From Argentina anserina (lineage: Eukaryota; Streptophyta; Magnoliopsida; Rosales; Rosaceae): a stretch of DNA of 64,000 nucleotides. Made by a program: the position numbers and the translations under genes. Positions 63,074 to 64,000 of the stretch are shown piece by piece; position 1 is the stretch's first letter; each line of letters opens with the position of its first letter. The stretch is taken from assembly GCF_933775445.1 (NCBI RefSeq), contig NC_065873.1, forward strand, positions 7,316,001 to 7,380,000, given 5' to 3'. A model generated the notes under the pieces. That model was not told the DNA's origin and made no database searches. It saw nothing but the letters and a program-made list of their open reading frames with translations.

Positions 63074-63270
63074 CCAAGTCCACGAAGAATCGTCAAGCTA
63101 CCAAATCGCTCGTTCTTCAATAAATCCAAATTCAAACTCAAGTCCACGAAGAATCGTCAAGCTACCAAGTCGCTCGTTCTTTATCAATCCAAATCCAAAC
63201 TCAAGTTTATGAAGAATCGTCAAGCTACCAAATCGCTCGTTCTTCATCAAGTCCAAATCCAAACTCAAAT
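63074..63270 (+). repeat. 63-64 bp tandem repeat, three copies in LTR
   Basis: The core GAATCGTCAAGCTACCAA with flanking TCGCTCGTTCTT recurs at 63087, 63151 and 63214. Confidence 0.9.
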
Positions 63271-63430
63271 TCTCAAGATCAAGTGCATGTCACCCTGGAG
63301 CCAAGTTACATACGGAGATAGAATCAAAGGAATTCACAAAGATTGTAACCCCGCGCTTGATTATCAATAAATCACATTTTATTTGTACACGTGTCTGCAT
63401 TCTCATTTGTTTTCAGATTTTCATTCTACA

Positions 63431-63450
63431 AATTGGCACGCCTAGTGGGA
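63431..63450 (+). other. Gypsy primer-binding site
   Basis: TTGGCACGCCTAGTGGGA directly after the LTR end. The form resembles the tRNA-Arg-type sites reported for Ogre/Tat elements; the exact tRNA was not checked. Confidence 0.6.
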
Positions 63451-63504
63451 CATTTTTGGCCTCTCATCTCCTTCTCCGAAGAAATCTTCAAATTCGTTTG
63501 TGCG

Positions 63505-63947
63505 ATGGCTTCCAAGAACAACCAAGCTGTTCCATCGACGAAACCCAAGTTCACAACCGCGAGGTCAAAGGAGAGGCTGAGCCGGTCAAGAAATCCAAAC
63601 AAACATTCTCCAAATCAAAGAGTGAACCGATTGCCCTTGTTACCTAGAGAGTGGCTAGAGCTCAACCCACAACATTTATGGCACTTGCTAGTAAGCCTCG
63701 TCAACCAATGATCACCTTGGAGAGCTTGGGAGCAATAAATCATGCCTCTGAGAGTGGGAAGAAACAAGCGTCGAAAGAGAAGGAGCCAAAGCATCAATCT
63801 CCTCTATCCGTTCATGGTGATGGCCCTATCCTGGAAGACGTTTTCTCTGATGATGAATCAAGCACGGCATCATACCATGGAAGTCCCAAAGAAGATGGCG
63901 ATAACTTTCATTCTATGGCGCATGAATCCTCTTCTGACAATGCGTAG
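63505..63947 (+). pseudogene. Tat-like gag N-terminal region, frame broken
   Basis: Begins MASKNNQAVPSTKPKF in one frame, then continues as KKSKQTFSKSKSEPIALV in another, with a TAG and then ARAQPTTFMALASKP and ITLESLGAIN. The order and low-complexity basic/serine-rich character match gag starts of Tat-lineage elements. At least one frameshift and one stop are present, and a further stop at 63945 precedes the window end. Confidence 0.6.
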
Positions 63948-64000
63948 GTCTTGGTGACGGGGGCATCCATGATCGAGGAGCAACTCTCCAATCTATTTGA

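Larger units (their letters stand above)
62575..63430 (+). repeat. 5' LTR of Tat-like Gypsy
   Basis: Contains TATAAATAC at 62980-62988 as promoter and, at about 63074-63270, three tandem copies of a 63-64 bp unit with the core GAAGAATCGTCAAGCTACCA. Confidence 0.8.
62575..64000 (+). mobile_element. Ty3/Gypsy retrotransposon (Tat/Ogre-like), 5' end only
   Basis: LTR 62575-63430 (856 bp) opens TGTAGA and closes TCTACA, and is followed by the primer site TTGGCACGCCTAGTGGGA and a gag start. The 3' part lies outside the window. The insertion interrupts the duplicated RRP43 intron: the intact relative at 51200-51213 continues past GAGTTAAATG where this copy jumps into the LTR. Confidence 0.8.

Overview
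The window is nuclear DNA from a flowering plant, most likely a eudicot. The evidence is short GT-AG introns, a SHI/STY-type transcription factor, a P-class pentatricopeptide gene, an LRR receptor-like protein and a dense set of plant transposons (Copia, Athila-like and Tat-like Gypsy, CACTA, hAT, PIF/Harbinger, LINE). Gene content and style would fit Rosaceae, but that is inference. Only about 5 kb is host coding sequence that looks functional.

Layout. 1-3281: last ~488 codons of MCM4 (+), eleven introns in view. 7119-8106: two-exon SHI-RELATED SEQUENCE factor (-). 9580-9979: foldback element with a 12-bp flanking repeat. 11356-11838: single-exon acidic plant protein of unknown function (-). 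12520-23600: nested block in which a long Gypsy solo LTR (with a decayed Copia inside) abuts a LINE 3' end, which abuts a second Gypsy solo LTR; each has a recognisable target-site duplication (TSD). 24288-27733: CACTA element with TSD CTG, carrying spliceable gene-like exons. 28388-31796: PIF/Harbinger-like element (TSD TAA) split by a hAT-like element (TSD CATGAACA) that holds three ~0.5 kb tandem repeats. 32238-43529: nearly intact Athila-like Gypsy (TSD ATGTG, two 1571-bp LTRs, tRNA-Asp primer site, polyprotein with one in-frame stop). 46500-47846: PPR gene (+), followed by a scrambled COG4 pseudogene. 50728-62574: an LRR receptor-like protein gene broken by frameshifts, a nonsense codon and a Copia (TSD TAACC); it lies between two duplicated fragments of an exosome RRP43 gene. 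62575-64000: 5' LTR and start of a Tat-like Gypsy that runs off the window.

The functional genes (replication helicase, transcription factor, organelle RNA factor, unknown acidic protein) have no evident joint pathway. The unusual content lies in the nested repeats and gene fragments. The best candidate for something undescribed is the CACTA element's three-exon cargo, followed by the tandem-repeat-bearing hAT element and the rearranged COG4/PPR neighbourhood. No tRNA, rRNA or CRISPR was seen.
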